A DNA stretch of 64,000 nt from CAWDDG01 sp963801065 (GCA_963801065.1 CAWDDG010000007.1:186001-250000); one strand, 5' to 3'. Positions 1-8,555 are shown, numbered from the stretch's first letter. Numbers and translations are program-made. Notes: generated by a model not told the origin, from the letters alone.

Positions 1-1
1 C

Positions 2-973
2 ACCGGGTCGATCGCGACCGACCACCTGATGACGTTCTCGGGGCGGTTCGCGGACTCTCTGGTCGTCGACCAGCTCGACAAGATCTCCCTCTCTTTCTTG
101 GCCGAGGACCTGCAGGTGAGGCGCGGCGGCATCGGGGCAAACATCTGCTTCGGCATGGCCAACCTGGGCCTCGCGCCGATCCTGGTCGGCGCCGTGGGCG
201 AGGACTTCGCGGACTACCGGTCCTGGCTCGAGCGGCATGGCGTCGACTGCGAGAGCGTCCACGCTTCCCAGGTCCGGCACACGGCGCGCTTCGTCTGCAC
301 GACCGACAACGACCACGCCCAGATCGCCACGTTCTACGCGGGCGCCATGACCGAGGCTCGGGACATCGAGCTCCGGCCGGTGGCCGACCGGGTCGGTGGG
401 CTCGAGCTGGTGGTGGTCAGCCCCAACGACCCGGAGGCGATGCTCCGGCACACCGAGGAGTGCCGGACTCGCGGCTACGCGTTCGCGGCCGACCCGTCGC
501 AGCAACTCGCGTGGATGGACGGCGCCGGGATCCGTCTGCTCGTCGACGGGGCGACGTACCTGTTCTCCAACGAGTACGAGGCCGCGCTTCTCGAGAAGAA
601 GACCGGGTGGAGTGCGGACGACGTTCTGTCCCGGGTCGGGGTCCGGGTGACCACACTCGGCCCGGACGGGGCGCGGGTGGAGCAGATCGGCCAGCCGGAC
701 ATCCTGGTGCCGGCTGCGGCCGAGACGAAAGCTCAAGATCCGACGGGTGTCGGCGACGCCTTCCGGGCCGGATTCCTGTCCGCGGTGGCTTGGGGTCTCT
801 CACACCAACGAGCAGCGCAACTGGGCGCCTTGCTGGCCACGTACGTCCTCGAGACGGTCGGCACCCAGGAGTACGAGTTAGGCCGTGCCGACGTTCTGCG
901 CAGGCTCGGCGATGCCTACGGTCCCGACGCCGTCGCCGACATCGCTTCGCATCTGCGGACACCCCGGCCATAA
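2..973 (+). CDS. adoK: PfkB-family nucleoside kinase, adenosine kinase-like; 5' end outside window
   Basis: Ribokinase/PfkB-fold kinase that would phosphorylate adenosine to AMP with ATP in purine salvage. The frame is open from the first bases (TGSIATDHLMTF...), so the true start lies just upstream of the window. A glycine-rich substrate-binding segment (GGIGANICFGMANLG) sits near the N-terminus, and the family signature DPTGVGDAFRAGFL, with the catalytic Asp of GVGD, sits near residue 240 of the visible part. The gene lies beside ctaC as adoK (Rv2202c) does in Mycobacterium tuberculosis, which favours adenosine kinase over a sugar kinase. Substrate choice cannot be read directly from the sequence; a ribokinase or fructokinase is the alternative. 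Confidence 0.85.
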   Translation, partial: TGSIATDHLMTFSGRFADSLVVDQLDKISLSFLAEDLQVRRGGIGANICFGMANLGLAPILVGAVGEDFADYRSWLERHGVDCESVHASQVRHTARFVCTTDNDHAQIATFYAGAMTEARDIELRPVADRVGGLELVVVSPNDPEAMLRHTEECRTRGYAFAADPSQQLAWMDGAGIRLLVDGATYLFSNEYEAALLEKKTGWSADDVLSRVGVRVTTLGPDGARVEQIGQPDILVPAAAETKAQDPTGVGDAFRAGFLSAVAWGLSHQRAAQLGALLATYVLETVGTQEYELGRADVLRRLGDAYGPDAVADIASHLRTPRP

Positions 974-1036
974 CGGCCTGCATCCCGCGACCCAACCGAG
1001 CGGGATCCCTGCAACCAGGCCGCTAGCCTCTGCCCC

Positions 1037-1648
1037 ATGAATGACGTCCTCGCTCGGCTGCAGGCCCAGGACCGGTTCTTGGTGCGTCAACATTTCACGG
1101 TCATGGTCAACCGGTACGACATCGTCACCTGGCGGACCGACGGCAGGCCGGGTGAGCTGTTGGCGACGTGTCAGCAGAAGCGGATGACGTTCCGGGAGGA
1201 GGCCACGTTCTTCGCCGACGCCGAGCACACCCAGCGGGTGTTCCGGTTCAAGAGCCGCAAGAAGCTGGACGTGCGCGGCGAGACCGATGTCTTCGACGCC
1301 GATGGCACACCGATCGGGTTGTTCCGCAAGGACTTCGGCACCTCGCTGTGGCGCTCGACCTGGTACTTGGCCCAGCCCGACCTGGGCGAATGCCGCGGCG
1401 AGGAACGCAGCCCGGTCGTGGCCGTGCTGCGACGCGTCTGGGACCTGATTCCGTTCATCGGAGACCTGCCGTTCGCATGGCCGTACCACTTCGACTTCAC
1501 CACCGCCGACGGGCGCCCGGTGATGACTATGGAGCGCAAGTTCGGCAGCATCCGCGATGCCTACCGTGTCACGATCCACGACCCGGCGCTCGACCGCCGC
1601 CTCGCCGCCGCCATGGCCGTCGGCCTCGACGCCCTGCAGTCCCGTTAG
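1037..1648 (+). CDS. LURP-one/Tubby C-terminal-like fold protein
   Basis: A 203-aa soluble protein. The pattern of short beta-strand blocks (RFLVRQHFTVMVNRYDI, ADAEHTQRVFRFKSRKK, DVFDADGTPIGLFRKDF, FDFTTADGRPVMTMERKF, DAYRVTIHDP) is that of LURP-one-related/YxjI proteins, a beta-barrel around a central helix related to Tubby and scramblases. Their bacterial function is not settled. There is no signal peptide or membrane segment. The gene is convergent with tusA and their stop codons overlap by 4 bp (1645-1648). A 63-bp gap separates it from the kinase upstream, so co-transcription is possible. Confidence 0.65.
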   Translation: MNDVLARLQAQDRFLVRQHFTVMVNRYDIVTWRTDGRPGELLATCQQKRMTFREEATFFADAEHTQRVFRFKSRKKLDVRGETDVFDADGTPIGLFRKDFGTSLWRSTWYLAQPDLGECRGEERSPVVAVLRRVWDLIPFIGDLPFAWPYHFDFTTADGRPVMTMERKFGSIRDAYRVTIHDPALDRRLAAAMAVGLDALQSR

Positions 1649-1884
1649 CTCGCGTCTTCGCGTCGGGTCAGGTACGAGGCAACCCCGTCGACCGGCTCAC
1701 CGGTTCCCAGGTACGTGTGGCCCCGCAGGCGGCACCAGGCCGGCACGTCGGTCGCGGCGGCGGGATCGTCAGAGACGACGGCTACAACGGCCCCGACCGG
1801 CACGTCGGTGATCCGCCGCGCCAGTTCGATCACTGGCAGCGGACAGCGCATGCCCCGGCAGTCGAGCACCAGATCCGGGTTCAC
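1645..1884 (-). CDS. TusA-family sulfur carrier protein
   Basis: A 79-aa TusA/SirA-fold protein. The conserved motif CRGMRCPLPVIELARRI near residues 9-23 carries the Cys (C-P-L-P) that accepts a persulfide sulfur. It would take sulfur from the neighbouring cysteine desulfurase and pass it to thiolation or cofactor pathways. The GTG start overlaps the desulfurase TGA (GTGA, 1881-1884), so the two are very likely translationally coupled. A second Cys (AWCRLRGH) lies near residue 51. Without the E. coli TusBCDE partners, the acceptor is unknown here. Confidence 0.85.
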   Translation of the reverse strand: MNPDLVLDCRGMRCPLPVIELARRITDVPVGAVVAVVSDDPAAATDVPAWCRLRGHTYLGTGEPVDGVASYLTRREDAS

Positions 1885-3023
1885 AGCCGATCCACACCGG
1901 CCGTCGCACGGAGGCGTGCGACCACGCCGGGCAGCACGGCCAGGAACCGTTCCACGTCGGCGGCGGTGGTCGCACGTGCCAGCGAGACCCGGACGTTGCC
2001 GTGGGTGAGCACGCCCATCGCCTCCAGCACGTGGCTCGGGCGCAGCGTGCTGGCTGTGCAGGAGGACCCGCTGGACACTGCGAAGCCCTCCTTGTCCAGC
2101 TCCGTGAGCAACGCCTCGCCATCGACGTAGAGGCACGAGAACGTGACCAGGTGCGGCAGCCGGTCCGTCGGATGACCGACCACCTCGACGTCGGGCACCA
2201 GCTCCGGTACCTGGGCGCGGATCTGCTCCACGAGCACAGTCTGGCTGGCCGCCAGCGACTCCGCCTCCTCGCTGCGGGCGCGCAGCGCGGCTGCAGCCGC
2301 CAGGGCACCGGGCACGTTCTCGAACCCGGGCACACGACCCGAGCCCCGCTCGTCGTGGGGTAGCGGTGAGCGCCAGCGTGTCCCCCTTCGGACGGCCAGC
2401 ACACCGATGCCACCGGGTCCGCCCCACTTGTGCGCGCTGGCAGCGAGCAGCGACCATCCCGCCGGCACCGGGACCCGCCCGACGACCTGGGCGGCGTCGA
2501 CCAGCAGCGGCACAGCGTGTTCAGCGCAGGCGGCGGCCACCTCGGCGACGGGCTGTAGCGTCCCGACCTCGTGGTTGGCCGCCTGCAGACAGGCCAGCGC
2601 CGTGGCGTCGTCCAGCGCTGACCGGAACATCCCGGGGTCGACCCGGCCGGTCCGGTCGACGGGCACCTGGCCGACGGCACCGGCTGACGTCTCCGCCGAA
2701 AACAGCACGCTGGAATGCTCGACCGCAGAGACGACCACACGGGTGCCGACCCGGCGGCGGCCGAGCATCGTGCCCAGCACACCCAGGTGCACCGCCTGCG
2801 TGCCACTGGCCGTGAACGACACCTCGTCAGGCCGGGCCCCGACCACCGCGGCCACGACTTCGCGGGCGTTGTCGAGCAGCATCCTGGCGCGCCGCGCGGC
2901 GCCATAGAGGCGGGCGGGGTCGGCCCACCCGTCGTCCATCGCGGCGAGGAGCACCTCGCGCGCGGCGGGGTGCAGCGGCTCGGTGGACGCGGCGTCGAGG
3001 TAGCCACCCGGAACGTCCGGCAC
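1881..3023 (-). CDS. Cysteine desulfurase, class V aminotransferase family
   Basis: A 380-aa PLP enzyme of the NifS/IscS family that converts L-cysteine to alanine and an enzyme-bound persulfide. The PLP-binding lysine is in SAHKWGGPGG; the earlier ANHEVGTLQP and DAAQVVGR blocks match the cofactor-contacting regions, and the mobile-loop cysteine is in SSGSSCTAS near residue 320. The GTG at 3023 gives MPDVPGGYLDAAST, the usual family N-terminus. An open frame continues upstream antisense to ctaC but has no family similarity. It is coupled to tusA downstream and divergent from ctaC, with about 105 bp between them for promoters. Confidence 0.9.
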   Translation of the reverse strand: MPDVPGGYLDAASTEPLHPAAREVLLAAMDDGWADPARLYGAARRARMLLDNAREVVAAVVGARPDEVSFTASGTQAVHLGVLGTMLGRRRVGTRVVVSAVEHSSVLFSAETSAGAVGQVPVDRTGRVDPGMFRSALDDATALACLQAANHEVGTLQPVAEVAAACAEHAVPLLVDAAQVVGRVPVPAGWSLLAASAHKWGGPGGIGVLAVRRGTRWRSPLPHDERGSGRVPGFENVPGALAAAAALRARSEEAESLAASQTVLVEQIRAQVPELVPDVEVVGHPTDRLPHLVTFSCLYVDGEALLTELDKEGFAVSSGSSCTASTLRPSHVLEAMGVLTHGNVRVSLARATTAADVERFLAVLPGVVARLRATAGVDRL

Positions 3024-3128
3024 GGCACGAACGCTAATCGTCCCCGCGCCCGGTGCAGAGCGGGCCCAGCCGCTAGTGTGGCCACGGCAGGATGAGCTTG
3101 CCCTCCGCGCCCTTGCCCGGCAGGTCGG

Positions 3129-4022
3129 GTGAAGACGCGGGGGAGCCGCGTGGAAGGGCGCCTCGTGGGTCAGGACCGCAGCGATCGCCCGGTGCGTCGC
3201 CGGGGCACGACGGCAGCAGTGCTGGTCGTCGCGACCATCGGGTTGACCGGTTGCTCGAGCGAGCTCGTCGATCAGTGGCAGCGCGGCGGGCTTCCCGAGC
3301 CGGCGACCGAGCAGACTCCGCTGATCGGCGACCTGTGGAACGGCACCTGGATCGCCGCCCTGGCTGTCGGGGTCCTGGTGTGGGGTCTGATCTTGTGGGC
3401 TGTGATCGTCTATCGCAGACGCAACGACGACGTGCCACGCCAGACCCGGTTCAACCAGCCGATCGAGTTCCTCTACACGGTGGCGCCGTTCGCGATCATC
3501 GCCGCTCTGTTCTACTTCACCGTCCAACGCCAGGACGAGATCCTCGACACCTCCGCGGAGCCAGACCACACCATCGGGGTGGTCGGCAGCCAGTGGGCTT
3601 GGACGTTCAACTACCTCGACGAGGACGTCTACGAGGCCGGCACCAGCGATCTCGGCGTCGCCGACGAGCGCCCGACCCTGTACCTTCCGGTCAACCAGAC
3701 GGTCCGGTTCGAGCTGCACTCGCCCGACACGGTCCACTCGTTCTGGGTGCCGTCGTTCTACATGAAAATGGACGTCATCCCCGGCCGCGACAACATGTTC
3801 CAGGTGACCCCGAACAAGGAGGGCACCTTCGCCGGCAAGTGCGCGGAGCTGTGTGGGGTCTACCACTCCCGCATGCTGTTCGATCTCGAGGTGGTCTCCG
3901 AGGACGAGTACCAGGACCACATCGAAGAACTGCGCGACCAAGGCCAGACCGGCGAGGTCGAGGCGCCCCTGCGCGGTTCGTACTCGACCACCCCGCTCGA
4001 CCAGATGGGGAGCGAGCAGTGA
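3129..4022 (+). CDS. ctaC: Cytochrome c oxidase subunit II
   Basis: CuA-bearing subunit of the aa3 oxidase, which takes electrons from the cytochrome cc subunit QcrC at the outer membrane face. The GTG start follows AGGTCGG. A lipobox (TIGLTGC, Cys about residue 42) marks a lipoprotein signal, as usual in actinobacteria. Two membrane helices follow (about residues 68-92 and 110-130), then the cupredoxin domain with SPDTVHSFWVPSFYMKMD and the CuA motif CAELCGVYHSRM. The 297-aa length is slightly shorter than in Mycobacterium. Its stop overlaps the ctaD GTG (GTGA, 4019-4022). Confidence 0.97.
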   Translation: MKTRGSRVEGRLVGQDRSDRPVRRRGTTAAVLVVATIGLTGCSSELVDQWQRGGLPEPATEQTPLIGDLWNGTWIAALAVGVLVWGLILWAVIVYRRRNDDVPRQTRFNQPIEFLYTVAPFAIIAALFYFTVQRQDEILDTSAEPDHTIGVVGSQWAWTFNYLDEDVYEAGTSDLGVADERPTLYLPVNQTVRFELHSPDTVHSFWVPSFYMKMDVIPGRDNMFQVTPNKEGTFAGKCAELCGVYHSRMLFDLEVVSEDEYQDHIEELRDQGQTGEVEAPLRGSYSTTPLDQMGSEQ

Positions 4023-5743
4023 CAACCTACGTCGAGCGCACCGCTACGGTCGTCACCGAACCGATCGTCCGGCCCAGGCGGCCGGGCAGCGTGGTCGTGC
4101 GGTGGATGACCTCCACCGACCACAAGGTCATCGGTTACCTCTACCTGATGACGTCGTTCGGGTTCTTCCTGTTCGCGGGCGTGATGGCGATGCTGATCCG
4201 GGCTGAGCTGTTCTCCCCAGGCAACCAGGTCGTCAGCGACGGGTTCTACAACCAGCTGTTCACCATGCACGGCACGATCATGCTGCTGTTGTTCGCCACG
4301 CCGCTGTTCATCGGCTTCGCCAACGTCGTCATGCCGCTGCAGATCGGGTCTCCGGACGTCGCGTTCCCGCGGCTGAACATGTTCAGCTACTACCTGTTCC
4401 TGTTCGGCGGGCTGATGACGGTCGCCGGGTTCATCACACCGGGCGGCGCGGCCGACTTCGGCTGGACTGCCTACGCGCCACTGAACAACGGGGTGTACAC
4501 GCCGCATGTGGGCGGCGACCTGTGGGTCATGGGGCTCGCTCTGGCCGGCTTCGGGACCATTCTGGGTGGCGTCAACTTCATCACGACGATCATCTGCATG
4601 CGTGCGCCGGGCATGACCATGTTCCGAATGCCGATCTTCTGCTGGAACATCCTGGTGACGAGCATCCTCGTGCTGATGGCGTTCCCGCTGCTGGCGGCCG
4701 CGCTGCTTGCGCTTTTCGCCGACCGGAACTTCGGCACGCACATCTTCGACCCGTCCGGCGGCGGCGCGGTGCTGTGGCAGCACTTGTTCTGGTTCTTCGG
4801 CCATCCCGAGGTCTACATCATCGCGCTGCCGTTCTTCGGGATCATCACCGAGGTCATCCCGGTGTTCAGCCGGAAGCCGCTGTTCGGCTACGTGGGTCTG
4901 GTCGGAGCCACGCTGGCCATCGGCGCGCTCTCGATGGCGGTCTGGGCGCACCACATGTACGTCACCGGGGCGGTCAACCTGCCGTTCTTCGCGTTCATGA
5001 CGATGCTGATCGCGGTGCCGACGGGCGTGAAGTTCTTCACCTGGATCGGCACGATGTGGCGCGGCTCGGTGACGTTCGAGACGCCGATGCTGTGGGCCGT
5101 CGGCTTCCTGGTCACTTTCCTGTTCGGTGGGCTGACCGGCGTCGTGTTGGCGTCGCCGCCGCTGGACTTCCAGGTCTCGGATTCGTATTTCGTCGTCGCC
5201 CACTTCCACTACGTGGTGTTCGGCACCGTCGTGTTCGCGATGTTCGCCGGCTTCTACTTCTGGTGGCCTAAGATGACCGGCCGGATGCTCGACGAACGGT
5301 TGGGCAAGGTCCATTTCTGGATGCTGTTCATCGGGTTCCATACGACATTCCTGGTGCAGCACTGGCTCGGTGTCGAGGGCATGCCGCGCCGGTACTCCGA
5401 CTACCTCCCTGAGGACGGCTTCACGATCCTCAACCAGGTCTCGACGCTCGGGGCGTTCCTCCTCGGGGCGTCGACGCTGCCGTTCCTGTGGAACGTGTGG
5501 AAGACGCGCCAGGCGCCGAAGGTCAACGTCGACGATCCGTGGGGCTGGGGCAACTCACTGGAGTGGGCGACGTCCTGCCCGCCGCCCCGGCACAACTTCA
5601 CGTCGCTCCCGCGAATCCGGAGCGAACGTCCCGCCTTCGACCTGAAGTACCCCGAGATCGCCGCCGCCGCCGAGAAGAAACCGCCGGACGGTGGCCTGCT
5701 CCAGGAGTCCCTGGGAGCGGCGGACGTGGGGGAGCGCCCGTGA
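4019..5743 (+). CDS. ctaD: Cytochrome c oxidase subunit I
   Basis: Catalytic heme a/a3-CuB subunit that reduces O2 to water and pumps protons. It has 574 aa and about 12 membrane helices. Ligands are visible: MHGTIMLLLF (heme a His), WFFGHPEVYIIALPFFGII (CuB His and the crosslinked Tyr), WAHHMYVTG (two CuB His) and VAHFHYVVFGT (heme a3 and heme a His). The GTG start overlaps the ctaC stop. The C-terminal tail (CPPPRHNFTSLPRIRSERPAFDLKYPE) is typical of actinobacterial CtaD. The gene is coupled to ctaF through a second GTGA overlap (5740-5743). Confidence 0.98.
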   Translation: MTTYVERTATVVTEPIVRPRRPGSVVVRWMTSTDHKVIGYLYLMTSFGFFLFAGVMAMLIRAELFSPGNQVVSDGFYNQLFTMHGTIMLLLFATPLFIGFANVVMPLQIGSPDVAFPRLNMFSYYLFLFGGLMTVAGFITPGGAADFGWTAYAPLNNGVYTPHVGGDLWVMGLALAGFGTILGGVNFITTIICMRAPGMTMFRMPIFCWNILVTSILVLMAFPLLAAALLALFADRNFGTHIFDPSGGGAVLWQHLFWFFGHPEVYIIALPFFGIITEVIPVFSRKPLFGYVGLVGATLAIGALSMAVWAHHMYVTGAVNLPFFAFMTMLIAVPTGVKFFTWIGTMWRGSVTFETPMLWAVGFLVTFLFGGLTGVVLASPPLDFQVSDSYFVVAHFHYVVFGTVVFAMFAGFYFWWPKMTGRMLDERLGKVHFWMLFIGFHTTFLVQHWLGVEGMPRRYSDYLPEDGFTILNQVSTLGAFLLGASTLPFLWNVWKTRQAPKVNVDDPWGWGNSLEWATSCPPPRHNFTSLPRIRSERPAFDLKYPEIAAAAEKKPPDGGLLQESLGAADVGERP

Positions 5744-6135
5744 GGGTCGAGGGACTGGTCTTCACCGTCATGACCATCTTCTTTCTGGCCGTGACGCCTA
5801 TCTACTGGTACCTGTCCGAGGACCCGACCGGGACGACCGCTCTGACCCTCACATTCGGGCTGGGTGCGCTGATCTCGTTCTACCTGCTCTACACCTCGCG
5901 CAAGGTCCATCCGCGGCCCGAGGACCGCAAGGACGGCGAGATCGAGGAGATGGCGGGGGAGTACGGCTTCTACAGTCCTCATTCGTGGTGGCCGCTGGCG
6001 TGCGCTGGCTCGGCCGCACTGACCTTCCTGGGCCTCGTGTTCGCCTGGTGGCTGTTCATCATCGGTGCCGCACTCGCCGCGATGGCGATCGTCGGTCTGG
6101 TTTTCGAGTACTACCGAGGCGAATTCGCCCACTGA
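5740..6135 (+). CDS. ctaF: Actinobacterial cytochrome c oxidase subunit IV
   Basis: A 131-aa accessory subunit of the aa3 oxidase found in Actinobacteria. It has four predicted helices (about residues 3-22, 33-50, 82-104 and 106-123), with a charged loop between the second and third (KVHPRPEDRKDGEIEEMAGEYGFYSPHSWWP) that is characteristic of the family. The GTG start lies inside the ctaD stop region. It ends the ctaCDF operon; the next gene is convergent and begins the accessory block that separates these genes from qcrCAB-ctaE. Confidence 0.93.
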   Translation: MRVEGLVFTVMTIFFLAVTPIYWYLSEDPTGTTALTLTFGLGALISFYLLYTSRKVHPRPEDRKDGEIEEMAGEYGFYSPHSWWPLACAGSAALTFLGLVFAWWLFIIGAALAAMAIVGLVFEYYRGEFAH

Positions 6136-6165
6136 GGCGTGATGGGCGTCGTCGGCCGGCGGACG

Positions 6166-7089
6166 TCAGGGCTCGGGCATCGGGCTGGACAGGCAGCGGG
6201 CGTCGACCTCGCCGGCGGTTTGCCCGGCCTTCACGGGTGTACGGTCGCGGGCCGTCGCGAGAACCGAGCCGGCCAGGATCAGTGCGAAGCCCACGATCGT
6301 CGCGAGCGTGATGGACTCGTCGAGCACGACGACGCCGAGCACGAGCGCCACGGCGGGATTCACGTACGTGATGACGGTCGAACGTGCCGGGCCGACCTCG
6401 GCGACCAGCTGGAAGAAGACGAGGAACGCGATGGCCGTGCACAGCACGGCGAGGCCGATGACCGACAGCCATGCCGGTGTCGAGACCGGCGCGGTGGGCC
6501 ATTGCGCGATGCCGGCCGGAACGTAGATCACGGCAGCAATCGCCAATGACGCCGCGACCACCCCCATGCCCGGAAGCTCGGCCAGATGGCGGGCCAGGAT
6601 CAGGGGGCCCAACGCATAGCAGAACGCCGTGACCGCGACCGCTACGACCGGCCAGACGTGTGCCGAGCTGACGTCGAAGCCGACCAGGGCGGCGACACCC
6701 GCGAACCCGACGAGCAGGCCCACTACCCGGCGCCGCTCGAGGGTCTCGTGCCCGGTGAAGCGGACGAGTACAGCACCCACCAAGGGCACTCCGGCGACGA
6801 GCAGGCCGGTCAGCGAGCTCGACAGCTTGGTCTCCGCGTACCCCAGCATCAGCCACGGGATGCAGATCTCGATCACGGTGTAGATGAGGAGCGGGCGCCA
6901 GTACCGGACCAGTGGCCGCAGCTGATCCCTCGCCGCGGCGATCGGCAACAGCAGCGCCGCGGCCATCGATGTGCGGGCCAGGACCAGCGCCGCGGGCGAG
7001 AACTCCTCCACCGCGACCTTGATCATCAGATATGGGACGCCCCAGATGACGCCCATCGCGATGAACAGAACCCAACCGCGACGCGACAC
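6166..7089 (-). CDS. EamA-domain (DMT superfamily) transporter
   Basis: A 307-aa membrane protein with about ten hydrophobic helices in two repeated EamA halves, starting MSRRGWVLFIAMGVIWGVPYLMIKVAV, which is the usual family N-terminus. Members export amino acids, metabolites or drugs; the substrate is unknown. The gene is convergent with ctaF, 30 bp away. The C-terminal 25 residues (KAGQTAGEVDARCLSSPMPEP) are polar and outside the domain. Confidence 0.88.
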   Translation of the reverse strand: MSRRGWVLFIAMGVIWGVPYLMIKVAVEEFSPAALVLARTSMAAALLLPIAAARDQLRPLVRYWRPLLIYTVIEICIPWLMLGYAETKLSSSLTGLLVAGVPLVGAVLVRFTGHETLERRRVVGLLVGFAGVAALVGFDVSSAHVWPVVAVAVTAFCYALGPLILARHLAELPGMGVVAASLAIAAVIYVPAGIAQWPTAPVSTPAWLSVIGLAVLCTAIAFLVFFQLVAEVGPARSTVITYVNPAVALVLGVVVLDESITLATIVGFALILAGSVLATARDRTPVKAGQTAGEVDARCLSSPMPEP

Positions 7090-7183
7090 GTGCAGACCCC
7101 TTCACCAGACCGGCGCTCAGCCTACGGAGTGGGTCTGACAGCCGCGCCGCGGGGCTCAGCGGCTCAGCCGACAGGGTGGGATG

Positions 7184-7444
7184 TCAGTGGCTGTAGTGGT
7201 AACGACAAGCGGCCACGCGGACCTCATCCTCGGTCACCTTGTAGACGAGCCGATGCTCATCGGTGATCCGGCGCGACCAATACCCTTGGAACCCGTGCTT
7301 GAGCGGTTCGGGCTTGCCGATGCCCTCGTTGCCGTTGCGTTCGATGTCCTTGATCAGTGCGTTAATCCGCTTCAGGACCTTCCGGTCCTGGGTCTGCCAC
7401 CACAGGTAGTCTGCCCAAGCGTTCTCGTCCCAGACGAGCTTCAC
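7184..7444 (-). CDS. yoeB: YoeB-family toxin (ribosome-dependent mRNA interferase)
   Basis: An 86-aa Txe/YoeB toxin of the RelE fold, which cuts mRNA in the ribosomal A site. The family landmarks are present: WDENAWADYLWWQTQD at the N-terminus, KRINALIKDIERN, KPEPLKHGFQGYWSRRITDEHRLVY, and the C-terminal CRYHYSH with catalytic His and Tyr. The start overlaps the antitoxin stop (ATGA, 7441-7444), the normal order and coupling for yefM-yoeB. It appears intact. Confidence 0.95.
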   Translation of the reverse strand: MKLVWDENAWADYLWWQTQDRKVLKRINALIKDIERNGNEGIGKPEPLKHGFQGYWSRRITDEHRLVYKVTEDEVRVAACRYHYSH

Positions 7445-7692
7445 TCGACCAGATCCCGGGCCGTCCCTCCGCCGGACTCGAGCCGCTCGATCGAGGTCAA
7501 CAGCCGCCGCGCGTTCTCCGGGCTGCGCAACAGGTAAGCGGTCTCCTTCAGCGACTCGTAGTCGTCCAGGGAAACCATGACCACGGGCTCGTGACCGGCC
7601 CGAGTGATCACGACCTCCTCGCGGTTGTCGACGACGGAGCTCAGGGTCTCGGCGTACTTTGCCCGGGACTCCGAGTAGGTCATTGTTCGCAT
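7441..7692 (-). CDS. yefM: YefM/Phd-family antitoxin
   Basis: An 83-aa antitoxin with the Phd/YefM N-terminal fold (MTYSESRAKYAETLSSVVDNREEVVITRAGHEPVVMVSLDDYESLKET), which dimerises on DNA, and a C-terminal tail rich in charged residues that would wrap YoeB. The ATG at 7692 could be replaced by the internal ATG two codons later (MTYSE). It would repress its own promoter together with YoeB; a palindromic candidate operator lies 20-40 bp upstream. Confidence 0.95.
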   Translation of the reverse strand: MRTMTYSESRAKYAETLSSVVDNREEVVITRAGHEPVVMVSLDDYESLKETAYLLRSPENARRLLTSIERLESGGGTARDLVE

Positions 7693-7708
7693 CGGCTAGC
7701 CCTCCCGG

Positions 7709-7730
7709 CGTACGTACAGGAAACTGTACG
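7709..7730 (-). promoter_or_regulatory. Candidate YefM-YoeB operator palindrome
   Basis: A 7-bp perfect inverted repeat, CGTACAG-GAAA-CTGTACG (7713-7730), overlaps a second short palindrome CGTACG (7709-7714). Both centre on GTAC, the core of the TGTACA palindromes bound by E. coli YefM. The site ends about 20 bp before the yefM start, where an autorepressor would act. Binding is inferred from sequence and position. Confidence 0.6.
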
Positions 7731-7826
7731 CCTTCGACTGGGCTGGGAACAAGCCTGGCCGCCCGATGAGCGGACCTGACCGGCGAGGGTTGCGCGGCCC
7801 GGTGATGTTCGATCGCGGAGGTCCTG

Positions 7827-8516
7827 TCAGACGGCGACGGTCCGCGCCGACCGGGGAGGCGTGCCGATCACGGAGACGGGACGATCTGGGCACGCTCGGC
7901 GCGTGGGGCTCGCACCGCTGACCCGGTCGAGCCGGAACCAGCGCACATCCTGCCGCAGCCGGCACCACCCGACGAGGAACCACCGGCCGCCGGTGAGCGC
8001 GAAGATCATCGGTTCGACCTCTCGCCGCGTCACGTTGCCGGAGGCGTCCGAGTAGCGCAGGTTCACCGTCACCTGGTCCGCGAGTGCGCGTTCGAGGGCA
8101 GACACGATGCGCCGGGGCGCCCCGGCGCCGACGTCGACCCAGACCCGGCCCGTCAGCGACCTGGCACGCTCACGCGTGCGCGGGTCCAGCGCGTCGATCA
8201 CCTTGCGGGTGGCCGCGCGCGCGGAGTCGGCGAAGGGCGCCCCGTCCGAGGCCGCAACCGCCGCACACAGAGCCACGGCCTGTGCGGCACTGAAGTTGAC
8301 CGGCGGCAGCGTGGTCCGCTCGTCCAGGACAAACCCGCCGCCCGGGCCGGTGCGGGCCCAGAGGGGGAGGCCGCCCGACATCAGGGCGGCGAGGTCGCGC
8401 TTGGCGGTCCGGGCGCTGACCTCGAACTCCTCCGCGAGGCTCTCGGCGGTGCGGCCCTGGCGGCCGGCGCGTCGCAGCGACTCGGAGAGGGCGTGGAGTC
8501 GCTCGGTGCGGTTCAT
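7827..8516 (-). CDS. HTH plus WYL-domain transcriptional regulator
   Basis: A 229-aa regulator with an N-terminal DeoR/HTH_11 winged helix (MNRTERLHALSESLRRAGRQGRTAESLAEEFEVSARTAKRDLAALMS) and a C-terminal WYL ligand domain (LRYSDASGNVTRREVEPMIFALTGGRWFLVGWCRLRQDVRWFRLDRV). The ATG at 8516 is preferred over one six codons upstream because it gives the usual MNRTERL start. The gene is divergent from an alpha/beta hydrolase gene, which is its likely target, across an AT-rich direct repeat. The ligand is unknown. Confidence 0.9.
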   Translation of the reverse strand: MNRTERLHALSESLRRAGRQGRTAESLAEEFEVSARTAKRDLAALMSGGLPLWARTGPGGGFVLDERTTLPPVNFSAAQAVALCAAVAASDGAPFADSARAATRKVIDALDPRTRERARSLTGRVWVDVGAGAPRRIVSALERALADQVTVNLRYSDASGNVTRREVEPMIFALTGGRWFLVGWCRLRQDVRWFRLDRVSGASPTRRACPDRPVSVIGTPPRSARTVAV

Positions 8517-8532
8517 GGCAGCATCGTCCCAC

Positions 8533-8555
8533 AATTAAGGACAGAATTAGTGACA
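8533..8555 (+). promoter_or_regulatory. Direct-repeat candidate operator between WYL regulator and hydrolase
   Basis: Two 11-bp copies, AATTAAGGACA (8533-8543) and AATTAGTGACA (8545-8555), repeat with a 12-bp period and differ at two positions. They form an unusually AT-rich patch in the divergent intergenic region, placed to control both genes. If they bind the regulator, the hydrolase start is more likely the ATG at 8591 than the one at 8555. Confidence 0.45.

Noticed and set aside
3860..5362. 500-aa open frame antisense to ctaD
   Set aside because: It mirrors ctaD codons, is rich in His, Asp and Arg without motifs, and high-GC genes give long antisense frames.
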